A stretch of DNA of 64,000 nt. It comes from Alginatibacterium sediminis (GTDB lineage Bacteria; Pseudomonadota; Gammaproteobacteria; Enterobacterales; Celerinatantimonadaceae). Below, one piece after another: positions 19,002-28,922 of this stretch (positions within the stretch are counted from its first letter, which is position 1; the number at the start of each line of letters is the position of its first letter). Made by a program: the position numbers and the translations under genes. The notes beneath the pieces were generated by a model. That model worked only from the letters and a program-made list of their open reading frames with translations. It did not search any database and was not told the DNA's origin. The DNA lies in NCBI RefSeq assembly GCF_003610775.1, contig NZ_RAQO01000002.1:124001-188000 (forward strand). The letters are read 5' to 3'.

Positions 19002-19700
19002 ATGCCTCTTTATCTCGACATCGCTTTGAGTTTAGAACAAGAAATCTCGAAGTATTATCAATTTGGTGAACAGCTTCCTGCTGAGCAAGACTTAGCGAAA
19101 CGTTATGGCGTGAATCGTCATACATTGCGCCGCGCAGTCGATGAGTTGGTACGTCAAGGATGGCTTCTGCGTCAACAAGGTAAGCGACTACAAGTGCTTA
19201 GAAAACCCGTTCGTTATGCCTTGCATAGTGGAGCACGATTTACCGATAGCTTTCGCTTAGCTGGTGCATCTCCTAAAACCGAAGTACTCAGCTACTCGAC
19301 ACAAAGAGCTGATGAGCGATGTGCTCTTAACTTAGGCGTCGCCAAAGATAGCAACATACTGCTCATTCAAACCTTACGCTATGTGGATGAAGTTCCGGTA
19401 TCACTAATTTCTCACCACATTATCGATGGACCGCACAGGCATACTTTAAGCCAATTCAGAGAAGGATCTCTGCATCATTTGTTGAATCAGCAGTGCCAAA
19501 TAAAACTCAAAAGAAGTCGAACCTTGGTAAACCTTGCAAGTGCTAACAACGATGAGAGCCGTAAGTTGAATACGGTCAAATCAGCGCCATTGCTGTGTCT
19601 CTACACCCTTAATCGCGACATCCAAGGAAGACCTTTCGAATATTCAATTTCTAAAAATCGCGCCGAACTCGTTGAACTCTGTATGGAACATGACACATGA
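19002..19700 (+). CDS. phnF: GntR/HutC-family repressor of the phn operon
   Basis: This 232-residue protein has an N-terminal GntR winged helix (about residues 5-70: GEQLPAEQDLAKRYGVNRHT, then LRRAVDELVRQGWLLRQQG). A UTRA effector domain follows (about 85-230), with the typical LNLGVAKDSNILLIQTLRY start. PhnF proteins repress phosphonate genes until a ligand binds. Two identical 13-bp candidate operators lie upstream of phnC and phnE. The stop overlaps the phnG start by four bases. Confidence 0.93.
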   Translation: MPLYLDIALSLEQEISKYYQFGEQLPAEQDLAKRYGVNRHTLRRAVDELVRQGWLLRQQGKRLQVLRKPVRYALHSGARFTDSFRLAGASPKTEVLSYSTQRADERCALNLGVAKDSNILLIQTLRYVDEVPVSLISHHIIDGPHRHTLSQFREGSLHHLLNQQCQIKLKRSRTLVNLASANNDESRKLNTVKSAPLLCLYTLNRDIQGRPFEYSISKNRAELVELCMEHDT

Positions 19701-20155
19701 CATCTAATCAAAATAATGCCGAACGTCAGCGCTGGCTAAGAGTCATTGCTCTTGCGCAGCCATCGCAACTATTCGAATTTTGGGACTCTCTTGAGCTAAA
19801 CCCTATCGCTGAAGTTATTCGGCAACCTGAAATCGGTCTTGCACAAGTCAAGGCAGCAACAGGTGGAAGTGGTGATGCTTACAAACTGGCAGACGTCACA
19901 ATAACCCGCAGCAGCGTGCGCTTAGACAGTGGTCACGTTGGCGTCTGCTATATAAAAGGCCGCTCGAAAAAACACGCTTTAGTTGGAGCAATTCTCGACG
20001 CATTAATGCAAAACCGAGACTTCAGCGCGCAAGTTGAAAAACTTGTAATTTCTCCTTTGGAAAAGATATTTGCTCAAGAAGTGGCTCAAATCCGTAGTGA
20101 TAATAAAAAAACTCAAGTTGATTTCTTTACCTTAATTCGCGGGGAAGACGAATGA
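19697..20155 (+). CDS. phnG: C-P lyase core subunit PhnG
   Basis: This 152-residue core subunit belongs to the PhnGHIJ complex, which transfers the phosphonate to the ribose 1' position of ATP with PhnI. It starts at an ATG overlapping the phnF stop and contains ERQRWLRVIALA, TGGSGDAYKLADVTITR and GHVGVCYIKGRSKKHALVGAI, typical of PhnG. Its length is close to that of the E. coli protein. It overlaps phnH by four bases. Confidence 0.95.
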   Translation: MTSNQNNAERQRWLRVIALAQPSQLFEFWDSLELNPIAEVIRQPEIGLAQVKAATGGSGDAYKLADVTITRSSVRLDSGHVGVCYIKGRSKKHALVGAILDALMQNRDFSAQVEKLVISPLEKIFAQEVAQIRSDNKKTQVDFFTLIRGEDE

Positions 20156-20757
20156 CCATTCAATCAGGATTTTCACAGCCAGTCTTAGACTCTCAGGCCT
20201 GCTTTCGACAAGTACTTGCTGCGCTTAGTGAGCCAGGGAGCGTTAATACGCTTGGTTTACACATAGGCTTTGAACCTTTAGCTGCAAGCGTTTGCCAAAT
20301 AGTCTTAAGCTTATGCGACAACCATACCCAGCTGTTTGTTGATCCCTCTTCACTTATGGAATCGCAGTCGACATTAGACAACGTGATTGAAAATATTAAA
20401 TTTCATACCGATACCAAGATCTCAGATAAATCTCGTGCTGATTTTGTTATCACCAGTGCCAGCTCACCTTTTGTTGCCGAAGACTATAAGTCCGGTACTG
20501 AGATGTATCCTGAAGACAGTGCCACAATTTTACTGGAAACCAACTCTTTTGAAGGTGGCACCTTACTGCAACTCAGCGGACCTGGCATTGAACATACTCG
20601 GCAAGTGAGACTTGGCCACATCCACTCCAGTCTTCTTGATGCGCTAATTCAACCCGCTTACAAATACCCTCTCGGGCAAGATTTCATATTTTGTTGTGGG
20701 GAACAAATAGTCGCGATCAGCCGAACCACCAAAGTGGAGATATCCGCATGTATGTAG
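20152..20757 (+). CDS. phnH: C-P lyase core subunit PhnH
   Basis: This 201-residue structural subunit of the C-P lyase core (PhnGHIJ) folds like a PLP-independent transferase. Visible family features are FRQVLAALSEPGSVNTLGL near the N-terminus and SFEGGTLLQLSGPGIEHTRQV, with YPLGQDFIFCCGEQIVAISRTT near the end. It overlaps phnG by four bases and phnI by ten, so the core genes are tightly coupled. Confidence 0.95.
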   Translation: MTIQSGFSQPVLDSQACFRQVLAALSEPGSVNTLGLHIGFEPLAASVCQIVLSLCDNHTQLFVDPSSLMESQSTLDNVIENIKFHTDTKISDKSRADFVITSASSPFVAEDYKSGTEMYPEDSATILLETNSFEGGTLLQLSGPGIEHTRQVRLGHIHSSLLDALIQPAYKYPLGQDFIFCCGEQIVAISRTTKVEISACM

Positions 20758-21821
20758 CCGTAAAGGGTGGTGAAAAAGCGATCGCCGCTTCCCATGCACT
20801 GCAGGCAAAAAAAAGACGTGGTGATACGAAGTTAAATGAAATAAGCATCCACCAGATCGAACAACAACTTAGTCTTGCTGTTGATAGAGTCATGACCGAA
20901 GGAGGTATTTATGATCGCCAGCTAGCTGCTCTTGCTCTCAAACAAGCCTGTGGTGATCAAGTGGAAGCTATTTTCTTAGTGCGCGCCTATCGGACAACCT
21001 TAGCCCACATTGCAAGCTGTGAACCTTTGGATTGTGCCAAGATGCTTGTTGAAAGGCGTATTTCAGCAATCTACAAAGACCTGCCTGGCGGCCAGCAACT
21101 CGGTGCAAGTTTTGACTACAATCATCGACTGCTAGATTTTAGCTTAATGGCCGAGTCCGAACCATCAAACGAATATCCAATAAAGGCGAATGAGCTTGAA
21201 GATGAGCAGGTTTTTACCAAAGTGTTTTCACTGTTGGAACAACAAGGTTTAGCTAAATCAGAACAGAGTCGTGAACCATCTGAAGAACCATTAACTACCT
21301 CGCAAAGTTTTCCATATTCCAGAGTCGAACGTCTCGCTCAATTGACGCGCTCCGACGAAGGATTTTTATTAGCACTCGCTTATTCAACCCAGCGCGGATA
21401 TGGACGCAATCATCCATTCGCAGGCGAAATACGAACAGGATTCATGGAACTAGAATTAGAAGCCGAGGAGCTTGGGTTCAGCATTTGCATTGGTCAAATT
21501 CAAGTTACCGAATGTGAAATGGTTAATGGTTTCGTGAAACCAGAGCAAGAGCAAGCCCATTTTACTCGCGGTTACGGCCTTTCGTTAGGGGCAGCAGAAC
21601 GAAAAGCGATGGCCATCGCACTCATTGATAGGTCGTTGCAAGCAAGTGATTACGGGGAGGCTATCGACGGTCCAGCGCAGGATGAAGAATTTGTTCTTGC
21701 CCATGGAGATAACGTCGAAGCCGCAGGATTTGTAAGTCATCTTAAGTTACCCCACTACGTTGATTTTCAGGCTGAGCTTGAGTTGATTAGAAAAATGAGA
21801 AACACCAAGGATACGCTATGA
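20748..21821 (+). CDS. phnI: C-P lyase core subunit PhnI
   Basis: PhnI acts as a nucleosidase and, with PhnG, PhnH and PhnL, forms the ribose 1-phosphonate triphosphate intermediate. The chosen ATG gives 357 residues, beginning MYVAVKGGEKAIAASHAL, the conserved family start; it overlaps the phnH stop by ten bases. Internal family motifs include VMTEGGIYDRQLAALALKQA, LPGGQQLGASFDYNHRLLDF and QRGYGRNHPFAGEIRTGFME. It overlaps phnJ by four bases. Confidence 0.96.
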   Translation: MYVAVKGGEKAIAASHALQAKKRRGDTKLNEISIHQIEQQLSLAVDRVMTEGGIYDRQLAALALKQACGDQVEAIFLVRAYRTTLAHIASCEPLDCAKMLVERRISAIYKDLPGGQQLGASFDYNHRLLDFSLMAESEPSNEYPIKANELEDEQVFTKVFSLLEQQGLAKSEQSREPSEEPLTTSQSFPYSRVERLAQLTRSDEGFLLALAYSTQRGYGRNHPFAGEIRTGFMELELEAEELGFSICIGQIQVTECEMVNGFVKPEQEQAHFTRGYGLSLGAAERKAMAIALIDRSLQASDYGEAIDGPAQDEEFVLAHGDNVEAAGFVSHLKLPHYVDFQAELELIRKMRNTKDTL

Positions 21822-22696
21822 GGTCTGTAAACGAGCATATCAATCAAAGCGCTCAATCTGAGCAAAACTACAACTTTGCTTATTTAGACGAGCAAACAAA
21901 GCGAATGATCCGTAGAGCGATTCTCAAAGGTATTGCTATTCCAGGTTACCAAGTGGCTTTCCAAGGTAGGGAAATGCCAATGCCGTATGGCTGGGGAACC
22001 GGCGGAATAATGCTCAGTGCTTCAATTTTGGGACCAAAAGATTGTTTTAAAGTCATCGACCAAGGTGCTGACGACACCACTAATGCCGTTTCAATTCGCC
22101 AGTTTTTTGAAAAGGTTTGCGATATAGAAGTTACGCAGAAAACAGCCAATGCAAGTGTCATTCAAACTCGCCACCGAATACCAGAACATAGTTTAGTTGA
22201 GGGCCAGATTCTAGTATTTCAGGTACCAATCCCTGAGCCTTTACGATTTATTGAACCCAGAGAAACGCGTACCAAAAAAATGCACGCTTATAGTGACTAC
22301 GGCTCTATGCAGGTGAAACTATACGAGGACATTGTTCAATATGGACACATTGCTACCAGCTACGCCTATCCGGTTATAGTCCACGGACGCTATTTGATGG
22401 ACCCATCTCCAATTCCAAAATTCGACAACCCCAAGTTACACATGAGCCCGGCATTGTTGGTGTTTGGTGCCGGTCGGGAGAAACGAATCTACTGTATCCC
22501 ACCGTATACGGATGTCAAAAGTCTCGATTTTGAAGACCACCCATTCTCAATCCAGCAATGGGATCAAGCCTGTGCCCAATGTGGTAGTCACGATAGTTTT
22601 CTAGATGAAGTGCTCATCGATGACCAAGGCGGTCGAATGTTTGTTTGTTCCGACACTGATTTTTGTCAACAGCGCCAAGGAAATTCTAATGATTAA
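21818..22696 (+). CDS. phnJ: C-P lyase, radical SAM-type catalytic subunit PhnJ
   Basis: This 292-residue enzyme cleaves the carbon-phosphorus bond by SAM-dependent radical chemistry on a 4Fe-4S cluster. The C-terminal Cys252, Cys255, Cys277 and Cys283 keep the spacing of E. coli Cys241/244/266/272, including the Cys proposed to form the thiyl radical, so it should be active. The central MPMPYGWGTGGIMLSASIL segment is characteristic. It overlaps phnI by four bases and phnK by eight. Confidence 0.97.
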   Translation: MRSVNEHINQSAQSEQNYNFAYLDEQTKRMIRRAILKGIAIPGYQVAFQGREMPMPYGWGTGGIMLSASILGPKDCFKVIDQGADDTTNAVSIRQFFEKVCDIEVTQKTANASVIQTRHRIPEHSLVEGQILVFQVPIPEPLRFIEPRETRTKKMHAYSDYGSMQVKLYEDIVQYGHIATSYAYPVIVHGRYLMDPSPIPKFDNPKLHMSPALLVFGAGREKRIYCIPPYTDVKSLDFEDHPFSIQQWDQACAQCGSHDSFLDEVLIDDQGGRMFVCSDTDFCQQRQGNSND

Positions 22697-23516
22697 TCTC
22701 GAGAGTAACATCGGTAAGCCAGCTGATGATGAACCCGCACAAGAGAGAGCAATTCTAAAATGCTGCGACTTAAGCATGTTATATGAACCAGGCAAGGGCT
22801 TCGAAAATGCCAATCTAGAAATCTTTAGTGGCGAAGTTTTGGCTATTGTTGGCGAATCGGGTTCTGGTAAAAGTAGTTTACTAAAAACACTTTCTGCACA
22901 GATCGATTCGCAACACGGTTCGCTGAATTATTTTCCAGCTTCTTCAACAACCAGCCTTAACTTAAAAAATATCAGCGAAGCTAAGCGTCAATCGCTCATT
23001 CGCAGCGACTTTGGGCTGGTGCATCAACATCCAATGGATGGACTAAGATCTCGGGTATCGGCTGGCGGAAATATAGCTGAGCCCCTGATGCAAAATGGCG
23101 AGCGTAACTATGAACAACTTCGTGCTCAAGCCTTGCATTGGTTAGATGCTGTCGAGATTGACTGCGACCGCATCGACGACTTACCAACAACTTTTTCTGG
23201 AGGAATGCAGCAACGCTTGCAAATTGCTCGTTGTTTAGTAACACAACCTCGATTGATTTTTATGGATGAACCTACCGCTGGACTCGACGTATCGGTTCAG
23301 GCGCGTTTACTCGATCTGATGCGTAAGTTGGTCAAACAACTGCAATTGAGTGTCGTACTCGTCACCCACGATTTATCAGTTGCCCGCTTACTCTCCGACC
23401 GAATTGTAGTCATGCAAAAAGGCAAAATCGTTGAAGCGGGTTTAAGTGACAGGGTGCTTGACGATCCGCAAGCACCCTACACCCAGTTGCTTGTTTCCTC
23501 TGTACTTCAATCTTAA
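22689..23516 (+). CDS. phnK: C-P lyase ABC-type ATPase PhnK
   Basis: This 275-residue ABC ATPase docks on PhnJ in the C-P lyase complex rather than on a permease. It has Walker A GESGSGKS, signature [16 protein letters not shown], Walker [15 protein letters not shown] and switch [11 protein letters not shown]. The start ([11 protein letters not shown]) overlaps the phnJ stop by eight bases and gives an N-terminus about 20 residues longer than the E. coli protein. A later start cannot be excluded. Confidence 0.94.
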   Translation: MINLESNIGKPADDEPAQERAILKCCDLSMLYEPGKGFENANLEIFSGEVLAIVGESGSGKSSLLKTLSAQIDSQHGSLNYFPASSTTSLNLKNISEAKRQSLIRSDFGLVHQHPMDGLRSRVSAGGNIAEPLMQNGERNYEQLRAQALHWLDAVEIDCDRIDDLPTTFSGGMQQRLQIARCLVTQPRLIFMDEPTAGLDVSVQARLLDLMRKLVKQLQLSVVLVTHDLSVARLLSDRIVVMQKGKIVEAGLSDRVLDDPQAPYTQLLVSSVLQS

Positions 23517-23529
23517 AATGAGAAAGAAA

Positions 23530-24243
23530 ATGCCTGCACTATTGATAGCCGAAAATCTAAGTAAAACCTTTGTGCTACACAACCAGAATATTCAATTGCC
23601 AGTGTTGTACCAACAAAGTTTGGAACTTCATGCTGGCGAATGCTTAGTCTTGAACGGACCTTCTGGCTCAGGAAAATCCAGCTTACTTCGCTCATTGTAC
23701 GGAAACTATCAGACCGATAGCGGCAATATAAACATTCTGTCAGAAAATAGTTACGTCGATATCTGCCACGCTCACCCACGTAAAGTTGTTGCACTTCGCC
23801 GAAATACGATTGGTTGGGTAAGTCAATTCTTGCGCGTCATTCCACGCTTGCCTGCCATTGAGGTTGTCATGCAACCGATGTTGGAATCGGGTATCACTGA
23901 ACATCATGCGCGCGATAAAGCCGAATACCTGTTGAACCATCTAAATGTCAGCCAAAGGCTTTGGGAACTCCCACCTGCGACATTCTCGGGAGGCGAACAG
24001 CAGCGCGTCAATATTGCTCAAGGCTTCGCTCTCGATTACCCAATTTTGCTATTAGATGAGCCAACAGCTTCTTTAGATGACAACAACTCCGCCAAGGTGA
24101 TTGAGCTTATACAAGCTGCCAAACGACGCGGAGCTGGGATTGTTGGGATATTTCATGACGCCTGGGTTCGGGATCAAGTAGCCGACCGTATTTATACTAT
24201 GCAAGCGATAACACCAAAGGGGAAAACTCGTGATTATCAATAA
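23530..24243 (+). CDS. phnL: C-P lyase ABC-type ATPase PhnL
   Basis: This 237-residue ABC ATPase homologue assists PhnI/G/H and docks on the core complex. It has Walker A GPSGSGKS, signature [16 protein letters not shown] and Walker [15 protein letters not shown]. The chosen ATG ([14 protein letters not shown]) has AGAAAG just upstream; another in-frame ATG four codons earlier at 23518 is also possible. It overlaps phnM by 14 bases. Confidence 0.93.
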   Translation: MPALLIAENLSKTFVLHNQNIQLPVLYQQSLELHAGECLVLNGPSGSGKSSLLRSLYGNYQTDSGNINILSENSYVDICHAHPRKVVALRRNTIGWVSQFLRVIPRLPAIEVVMQPMLESGITEHHARDKAEYLLNHLNVSQRLWELPPATFSGGEQQRVNIAQGFALDYPILLLDEPTASLDDNNSAKVIELIQAAKRRGAGIVGIFHDAWVRDQVADRIYTMQAITPKGKTRDYQ

Positions 24244-25366
24244 CGTTAAGTTAGTCTTAGAACAGGAAGTTGTCGTTGGCTCAATCGAAGTTATTGATGG
24301 CCATATTGAATCGGTCAGTCAAAGTTTAAGTCAGCTTCCCGCAGCTATCGACGGCGAATTAGCCTATTTATTACCCGGTTTAGTCGAGCTTCATACCGAT
24401 AACTTAGAGCGTTTTTTCACCCCTAGACCAAAAGTTAACTGGCCAGCAAACTCCGCAATGGCTAGCCATGATGCTTTAATGATTTCAAGTGGTATAACAA
24501 CCGTTTTAGATGCTGTTGCTTTGGGATATATCAATGATCAAGGCGGTCGAATTGAAAACCTTGAACGCATGATCCACACCATTAGCGAATCACAACTCCA
24601 AGGTAATAACCGAGCAGAGCATTTTCTACATTTACGCTGCGAATTGCCGAACCAAGATACCGCGGGTCTTTTCGAATCGTTTGTCGGCAAAGGTTCAGTT
24701 GCCATGGTGTCTCTTATGGATCACACCCCGGGTCAACGGCAATTTGTAAATAGTGAGAAATACCGGACTTACTATATGGGGAAGTACGGAATGAATGAAC
24801 AAGAGATGGCCAGCTTCGAAGCAGAGCAAACACTTGCATCAAAAAAGTGGTCGCATAGAAATAGACTCTCAATTGCTGAGTCTGCACGCGCTCGTGGCAT
24901 TCCTTTGGCAAGTCACGACGATGCGACTGTCGCCCATGCCGAAGAATCTGCGAGTTTAGGTTGCGCGATTGCGGAATTCCCAACCACTATCGCAGCGGCC
25001 CAAGCCTCTCATGATGCCGGAATTTGCGTGATGATGGGTGCACCAAACATCGTTCGAGGCGGCTCACATTCAGGCAACGTCGCAGCCAAAGATCTAGCCG
25101 ACATCGGTGTACTAGATATTCTTTCATCCGACTATTATCCAGCGAGTTTACTCGATGCCGCTTATCAATTAGCAAAAATGCCCAGCAACGATTACGGCCT
25201 AGAACATACCGTTCAAATGGTTAGTGCTAGGCCCGCCAAAGCGCTTTCTATGCACGATAGAGGCAGTATAGTGGCAGGTAAACGAGCCGATCTAGTACTC
25301 GCTCGTCCGGCGCAAGACCGACTGCGGGTAGACCAAGTGTGGCGTCAGGGAAAAAGGGTATTCTAA
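24230..25366 (+). CDS. phnM: Ribose 1-phosphonate triphosphate diphosphatase PhnM
   Basis: This 378-residue amidohydrolase-superfamily enzyme removes pyrophosphate from the 1-phosphonate ribose triphosphate intermediate. It contains [20 protein letters not shown] with the first metal His, a central [14 protein letters not shown] segment, [14 protein letters not shown] and a C-terminal [16 protein letters not shown]. Translation starts at a GTG (24230) with AAAGGGGA upstream, inside phnL. It shares one base with the phnN start (TAATG). Confidence 0.95.
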   Translation: MIINNVKLVLEQEVVVGSIEVIDGHIESVSQSLSQLPAAIDGELAYLLPGLVELHTDNLERFFTPRPKVNWPANSAMASHDALMISSGITTVLDAVALGYINDQGGRIENLERMIHTISESQLQGNNRAEHFLHLRCELPNQDTAGLFESFVGKGSVAMVSLMDHTPGQRQFVNSEKYRTYYMGKYGMNEQEMASFEAEQTLASKKWSHRNRLSIAESARARGIPLASHDDATVAHAEESASLGCAIAEFPTTIAAAQASHDAGICVMMGAPNIVRGGSHSGNVAAKDLADIGVLDILSSDYYPASLLDAAYQLAKMPSNDYGLEHTVQMVSARPAKALSMHDRGSIVAGKRADLVLARPAQDRLRVDQVWRQGKRVF

Positions 25367-25986
25367 TGCAAACGCCTTCCCATCAACATCAAACCAGCAA
25401 TGCAAAACTGTTTATGCTGGTTGGCCCCTCAGGCTGCGGTAAAGATAGTTTGCTTGCTCAAGTTCGCGTGCAGTTATGCGAGGGAACGCCATTACTATTC
25501 GCCCACCGATATATTACCCGCTGTAAAAATAATAGTGAGGACCACATAAGCCTAAGCACCTTAGAGTTTGAGCAACGTAAGCAGCAAGGGCTATTCACTT
25601 TGCATTGGAAAGCGAACAACTGCCAATACGCCATCGGTAGAGAAATAGACCTATGGTTGAATGCGGGTCAAAACGTTATCTTCAACGGCTCTCGCGAGCA
25701 CATATTGCAAGCCCATCAGCGTTTTGGCGACGCTTTGCGTGTCATTTGGATTGAGGTCTCACCAGAAATATTACGTCAACGTTTAGAGCAGCGTAAGCGC
25801 GAATCGACGGTTGAAATTGAGCAGCGTCTGCATAGAAACCAACAGCAACAAGCGAACAAAAACATGATCAGCCAGCAACTGACAGTCGTCACTTTGGACA
25901 ACAGCGGACCGTTTACTGTAGCTGTGCAACGGCTGCAGCATTTAGTATACCAACATCAGGAAAGCTTAAAGCCATGTTCAGCCTAA
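25366..25986 (+). CDS. phnN: Ribose 1,5-bisphosphate phosphokinase PhnN
   Basis: This 206-residue P-loop kinase makes PRPP from ribose 1,5-bisphosphate at the end of the C-P lyase route. It has Walker A VGPSGCGKDSLL, the HRYITRC segment and a guanylate-kinase-like fold with SREHILQAHQRFGDALRVIW and an Arg-rich lid. The ATG at 25366 overlaps the phnM stop. It is about 20 residues longer than the E. coli protein, at both ends. Confidence 0.93.
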   Translation: MQTPSHQHQTSNAKLFMLVGPSGCGKDSLLAQVRVQLCEGTPLLFAHRYITRCKNNSEDHISLSTLEFEQRKQQGLFTLHWKANNCQYAIGREIDLWLNAGQNVIFNGSREHILQAHQRFGDALRVIWIEVSPEILRQRLEQRKRESTVEIEQRLHRNQQQQANKNMISQQLTVVTLDNSGPFTVAVQRLQHLVYQHQESLKPCSA

Positions 25987-26753
25987 CGCTCTTGGGTACC
26001 GGCAGCGTTCATGCTCCACCCGTCTATGGTTGTAGCTGCGCTGCTTGTCAACATGCCTTAAACTATACATCAGCTAGCCGTGCACCTTGCTCAGCCCTGC
26101 TACGTACTGGCAAAGATACGATTTTGATTGATGCCGGTCACCCTAAACTACAACAGATATTCGAGCCTGGTAGCATTAGTGCCATTCTTATTACTCACTA
26201 TCATATGGACCATGTCCAAGAGTTATTTAAGTTACGCTGGGCCATTACAGATCCCATAGATGTGTACCATCCTAATGACCCTCGCGGTTGTGACGATTTG
26301 TTTAAAAATCCCGGTATTCTCAAATTCAAATCACCCAATACAAATGGCACGACGTTTCACTTATCTAAGATTAAAGTCACTCCAATAGCGTTAAATCACA
26401 GCAAGCAAAGTAACGGTTATGTATTTCAAAGCACCGCGTTAACAATTGCCTACTTAACTGACACTAAGGGGCTCCCGCAGCAAAGTATTGAAGTACTACA
26501 ACGACTCAATCCTCAATACATTGTTATTGACTGTAGTTTCCCTGCTCACATCGATAACGACAACCACAACAACCTAGATGACTTGATCCGACTTGCTAAA
26601 ATCTTGCCCGGTTCAATGTGGGTGGCAAGTCATATAGGCCACGAATTGGATTGCGTGCGACTTTCTGGCGCATTGAAACTACCCAAAAACATCATGTTCG
26701 GATATGACGGACTTAGCTTGCCTATACTCCCCTCAAGTGAGAGCACCAAATGA
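25974..26753 (+). CDS. phnP: Cyclic ribose phosphate phosphodiesterase PhnP
   Basis: This 259-residue metallo-beta-lactamase-fold phosphodiesterase hydrolyses the 1,2-cyclic phosphate released by PhnJ. It has the metal-binding THYHMDHV motif, an N-terminal VYGCSCAACQHA that matches the zinc-site cysteines of PhnP, the LIDAG strand and a C-terminal SHIGHELD His. It overlaps phnN by 13 bases and the following acyltransferase gene by four. Confidence 0.93.
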   Translation: MFSLTLLGTGSVHAPPVYGCSCAACQHALNYTSASRAPCSALLRTGKDTILIDAGHPKLQQIFEPGSISAILITHYHMDHVQELFKLRWAITDPIDVYHPNDPRGCDDLFKNPGILKFKSPNTNGTTFHLSKIKVTPIALNHSKQSNGYVFQSTALTIAYLTDTKGLPQQSIEVLQRLNPQYIVIDCSFPAHIDNDNHNNLDDLIRLAKILPGSMWVASHIGHELDCVRLSGALKLPKNIMFGYDGLSLPILPSSESTK

Positions 26754-27376
26754 ATATCAACGATCAATTAAGCAAAATTACCAACATTGCCAGTTGTGCG
26801 CACGTTCATCAAAGTGAAATCGGGAATTGGACCGAGATTGGCCAGCGCTGTCGAATCGAAAATACTGAAATCGGCGACTATAGTTACGTACAACAAGACG
26901 TTGATATTTCATTATGCTCAATCGGAAAGTTTGTTTCTATCGCCGCAAGCGTACGTATCAACCCTAGTAATCATCCGTGGTGGCGCGCAAGTCAACACCA
27001 CTTCACCTACCGACCTAGCAAATACGGTTTCGAAGAAAAACGAGACCAATAGGTATTTCAATGGCGCGCAGAAAACAAAGTCAGCATAGGTCATGACGTA
27101 TGGATTGGTCATGGGGCAATCATAATGCCCGGTGTTAGCATAGGAAACGGGGCGATTATTGGCTCCGGTAGTGTTGTCACAAAGGACGTAGCCGCGTGGA
27201 CGATCGTTGTTGGGAACCCTGCGAAAGAGTTACGCCCTCGATTTGAGACGAGTGACATTGGCGAGCGCCTGCAACATTTGGAATGGTGGAACTGGCCTCA
27301 CCACAAGATTGCTGAAGCGCTGCCTATTTTCCAAGGTAGCGTGAGTGACTTTTTGGACAACTACGAGCAACAATGA
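26750..27376 (+). pseudogene. Phosphonate-operon hexapeptide-repeat acyltransferase interrupted by an in-frame amber codon
   Basis: This gene would encode a left-handed beta-helix acyltransferase of about 208 residues, the family often found in phn operons. The first 100 codons (to EEKRDQ) end at a TAG at 27050-27052. The same frame continues without a shift through VFQWRAENKVSIGHDVWIGH, IIMPGVSIGNGAIIGSGSVV and VVGNPAKELRPRF to the stop at 27374-27376. The catalytic region lies after the TAG, so the short product should be inactive. The rest looks undecayed, so the change may be recent, suppressed by read-through, or a sequencing error. It overlaps phnP by four bases. Confidence 0.82.
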
Positions 27377-27392
27377 ACAGATTTGACCCATT

Positions 27393-27422
27393 GCTCACAA
27401 GATTTTTCTCAGGCTTGTGAGC
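27393..27422. terminator. Hairpin at the end of the phn operon, possible terminator
   Basis: A perfect 9-bp stem GCTCACAAG/CTTGTGAGC with a 12-base loop lies between the phn operon and the convergent MATE gene, whose stop abuts it. No T-run follows on either strand, so termination strength is uncertain. Confidence 0.45.
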
Positions 27423-28799
27423 TTAAGGCTGTAATGCTCTATCAAAGAATGCTGTTTTTGGCACACTTAAGCGCTGATATTCGCGATATAGCATTGGACT
27501 AATCAACAAGCAGAAAACGATATTGGAAGACGGAACTGACAACCAGACACCGTCAATACCAAATAGTTTTGGCAAGACGTACAAAAACGGTAATTGCACC
27601 AACATATTACCTATCGAAAGTAGCATCGCTTTTCCTGCCCTATCGATCGCCATAAAGTAGATGGAATTAACAAATATGAAACCGTCTAGGAATAGCGCCA
27701 ATAGATGCAAACGGATCCCCCTAAGTGTTTTTTCTGCAAGTAGCGGGTCTTGATGACTAAACAGACCTATGGCTGCATCAGGAAATAGATTGATAAGTAA
27801 CTGACAAGATAAGCCAACACCTACGACTACTTTTAGGGCTAGAATGAAAGTCGCCTTTATTTTCTCTTTTGATTGTTCACCATGATAATAGCTGATCGGC
27901 GGCTGCATACCATTGGCAATACCCTCTGCAAACAAATAGTAAAGCGTTGCTATATAACCAACAATTGCAAACGCACCTACATGGATCTCACTTCCATAGG
28001 CGAGTAAAAGTCGGTTATGGATCGCTAAAATAAAACCAAAATACAAAAACATAAATAAGCTTGAAGCACCCAGCTTATAGGCACTTAATGACGCACGGAC
28101 ATCAAGCAGTCTGATATCAAGCTTTAAGGGAGTCGCTGCTCTGCGGCTCAAAAAATAACTTAAACCTAGCAGTGCCACAACCGCTTGAGCGCCAACACTA
28201 GCCAGTGCAGCGCCGCGCAAGCCCTGGTCTAAGACCGCGATAAATAGATAGTCCAAAACAATATTCATAACGGCGCCGATCACCATTAATGCAGTTGATA
28301 TATTGGGCTGGTCGTCATTTCTAATTAGCAGTGGAAGTGCGGTTGCTAATACCGTAATCAGAGCCCCTTTAGCAAATATGTTCAGATACTGCTGTGCAAA
28401 ACCTAAGCTTGCTCCCTCAACAGATTGCATTGCTAACATGGCGTCACTGGCAAGCAGCATAAACAAAACAACTAACACGCCTATGACAAGACTCGAATAA
28501 AACGCGCTGGTTACAATGCGTTGTGACCTTGACGGGTTTTTCTCCCCTCGGCTTATCGACAAAAGTGCGCCAAAGCCCATACCCAACAGCAAACCAAAGC
28601 CAATAATAATAGCTAAAATAGGCCACGACACATTAATCGCAGCGAGACCTTCAAAGCCAACATAATGCCCAACGAAAATGCCATCAACAACTTGATACAA
28701 GCCACTAATCAGCATTGCAGCGACCGAAGGGATCACATAACGCCAAAAATTTTGGGACACACTTAATTGCTTTATATCGATAGTACTCGCGCTAGACAT
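27423..28799 (-). CDS. MATE-family efflux transporter
   Basis: This 458-residue inner-membrane transporter has about twelve hydrophobic segments in two MATE repeats. The first repeat carries FWRYVIPSVAAMLISGLYQV and VDGIFVGHYVGFEGLAAINV, and the second carries the matching EGIANGMQPPISYYHGE. Such proteins exchange Na+ or H+ for cationic drugs or metabolites; the substrate is not predictable. The LysR gene 123 bases away is divergent and probably controls it. Confidence 0.93.
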   Translation of the reverse strand: MSSASTIDIKQLSVSQNFWRYVIPSVAAMLISGLYQVVDGIFVGHYVGFEGLAAINVSWPILAIIIGFGLLLGMGFGALLSISRGEKNPSRSQRIVTSAFYSSLVIGVLVVLFMLLASDAMLAMQSVEGASLGFAQQYLNIFAKGALITVLATALPLLIRNDDQPNISTALMVIGAVMNIVLDYLFIAVLDQGLRGAALASVGAQAVVALLGLSYFLSRRAATPLKLDIRLLDVRASLSAYKLGASSLFMFLYFGFILAIHNRLLLAYGSEIHVGAFAIVGYIATLYYLFAEGIANGMQPPISYYHGEQSKEKIKATFILALKVVVGVGLSCQLLINLFPDAAIGLFSHQDPLLAEKTLRGIRLHLLALFLDGFIFVNSIYFMAIDRAGKAMLLSIGNMLVQLPFLYVLPKLFGIDGVWLSVPSSNIVFCLLISPMLYREYQRLSVPKTAFFDRALQP

Positions 28800-28922
28800 G
28801 CTGATCGTAACCTCTGTAGTTGGCCTAGCATTATCTAAGGAAATAAGATAAATGAAAGATGGTTTCCATCCGCAAAACGGATAGATATACTCTAATTTGA
28901 TGGATGTTAATGGGTAGATTCA

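Noticed and set aside
27050-27124. A frameshift as the cause of the split phn acyltransferase
   Set aside because: The two halves are in the same frame (27125 minus 26750 is a multiple of three), so a single TAG explains the break.
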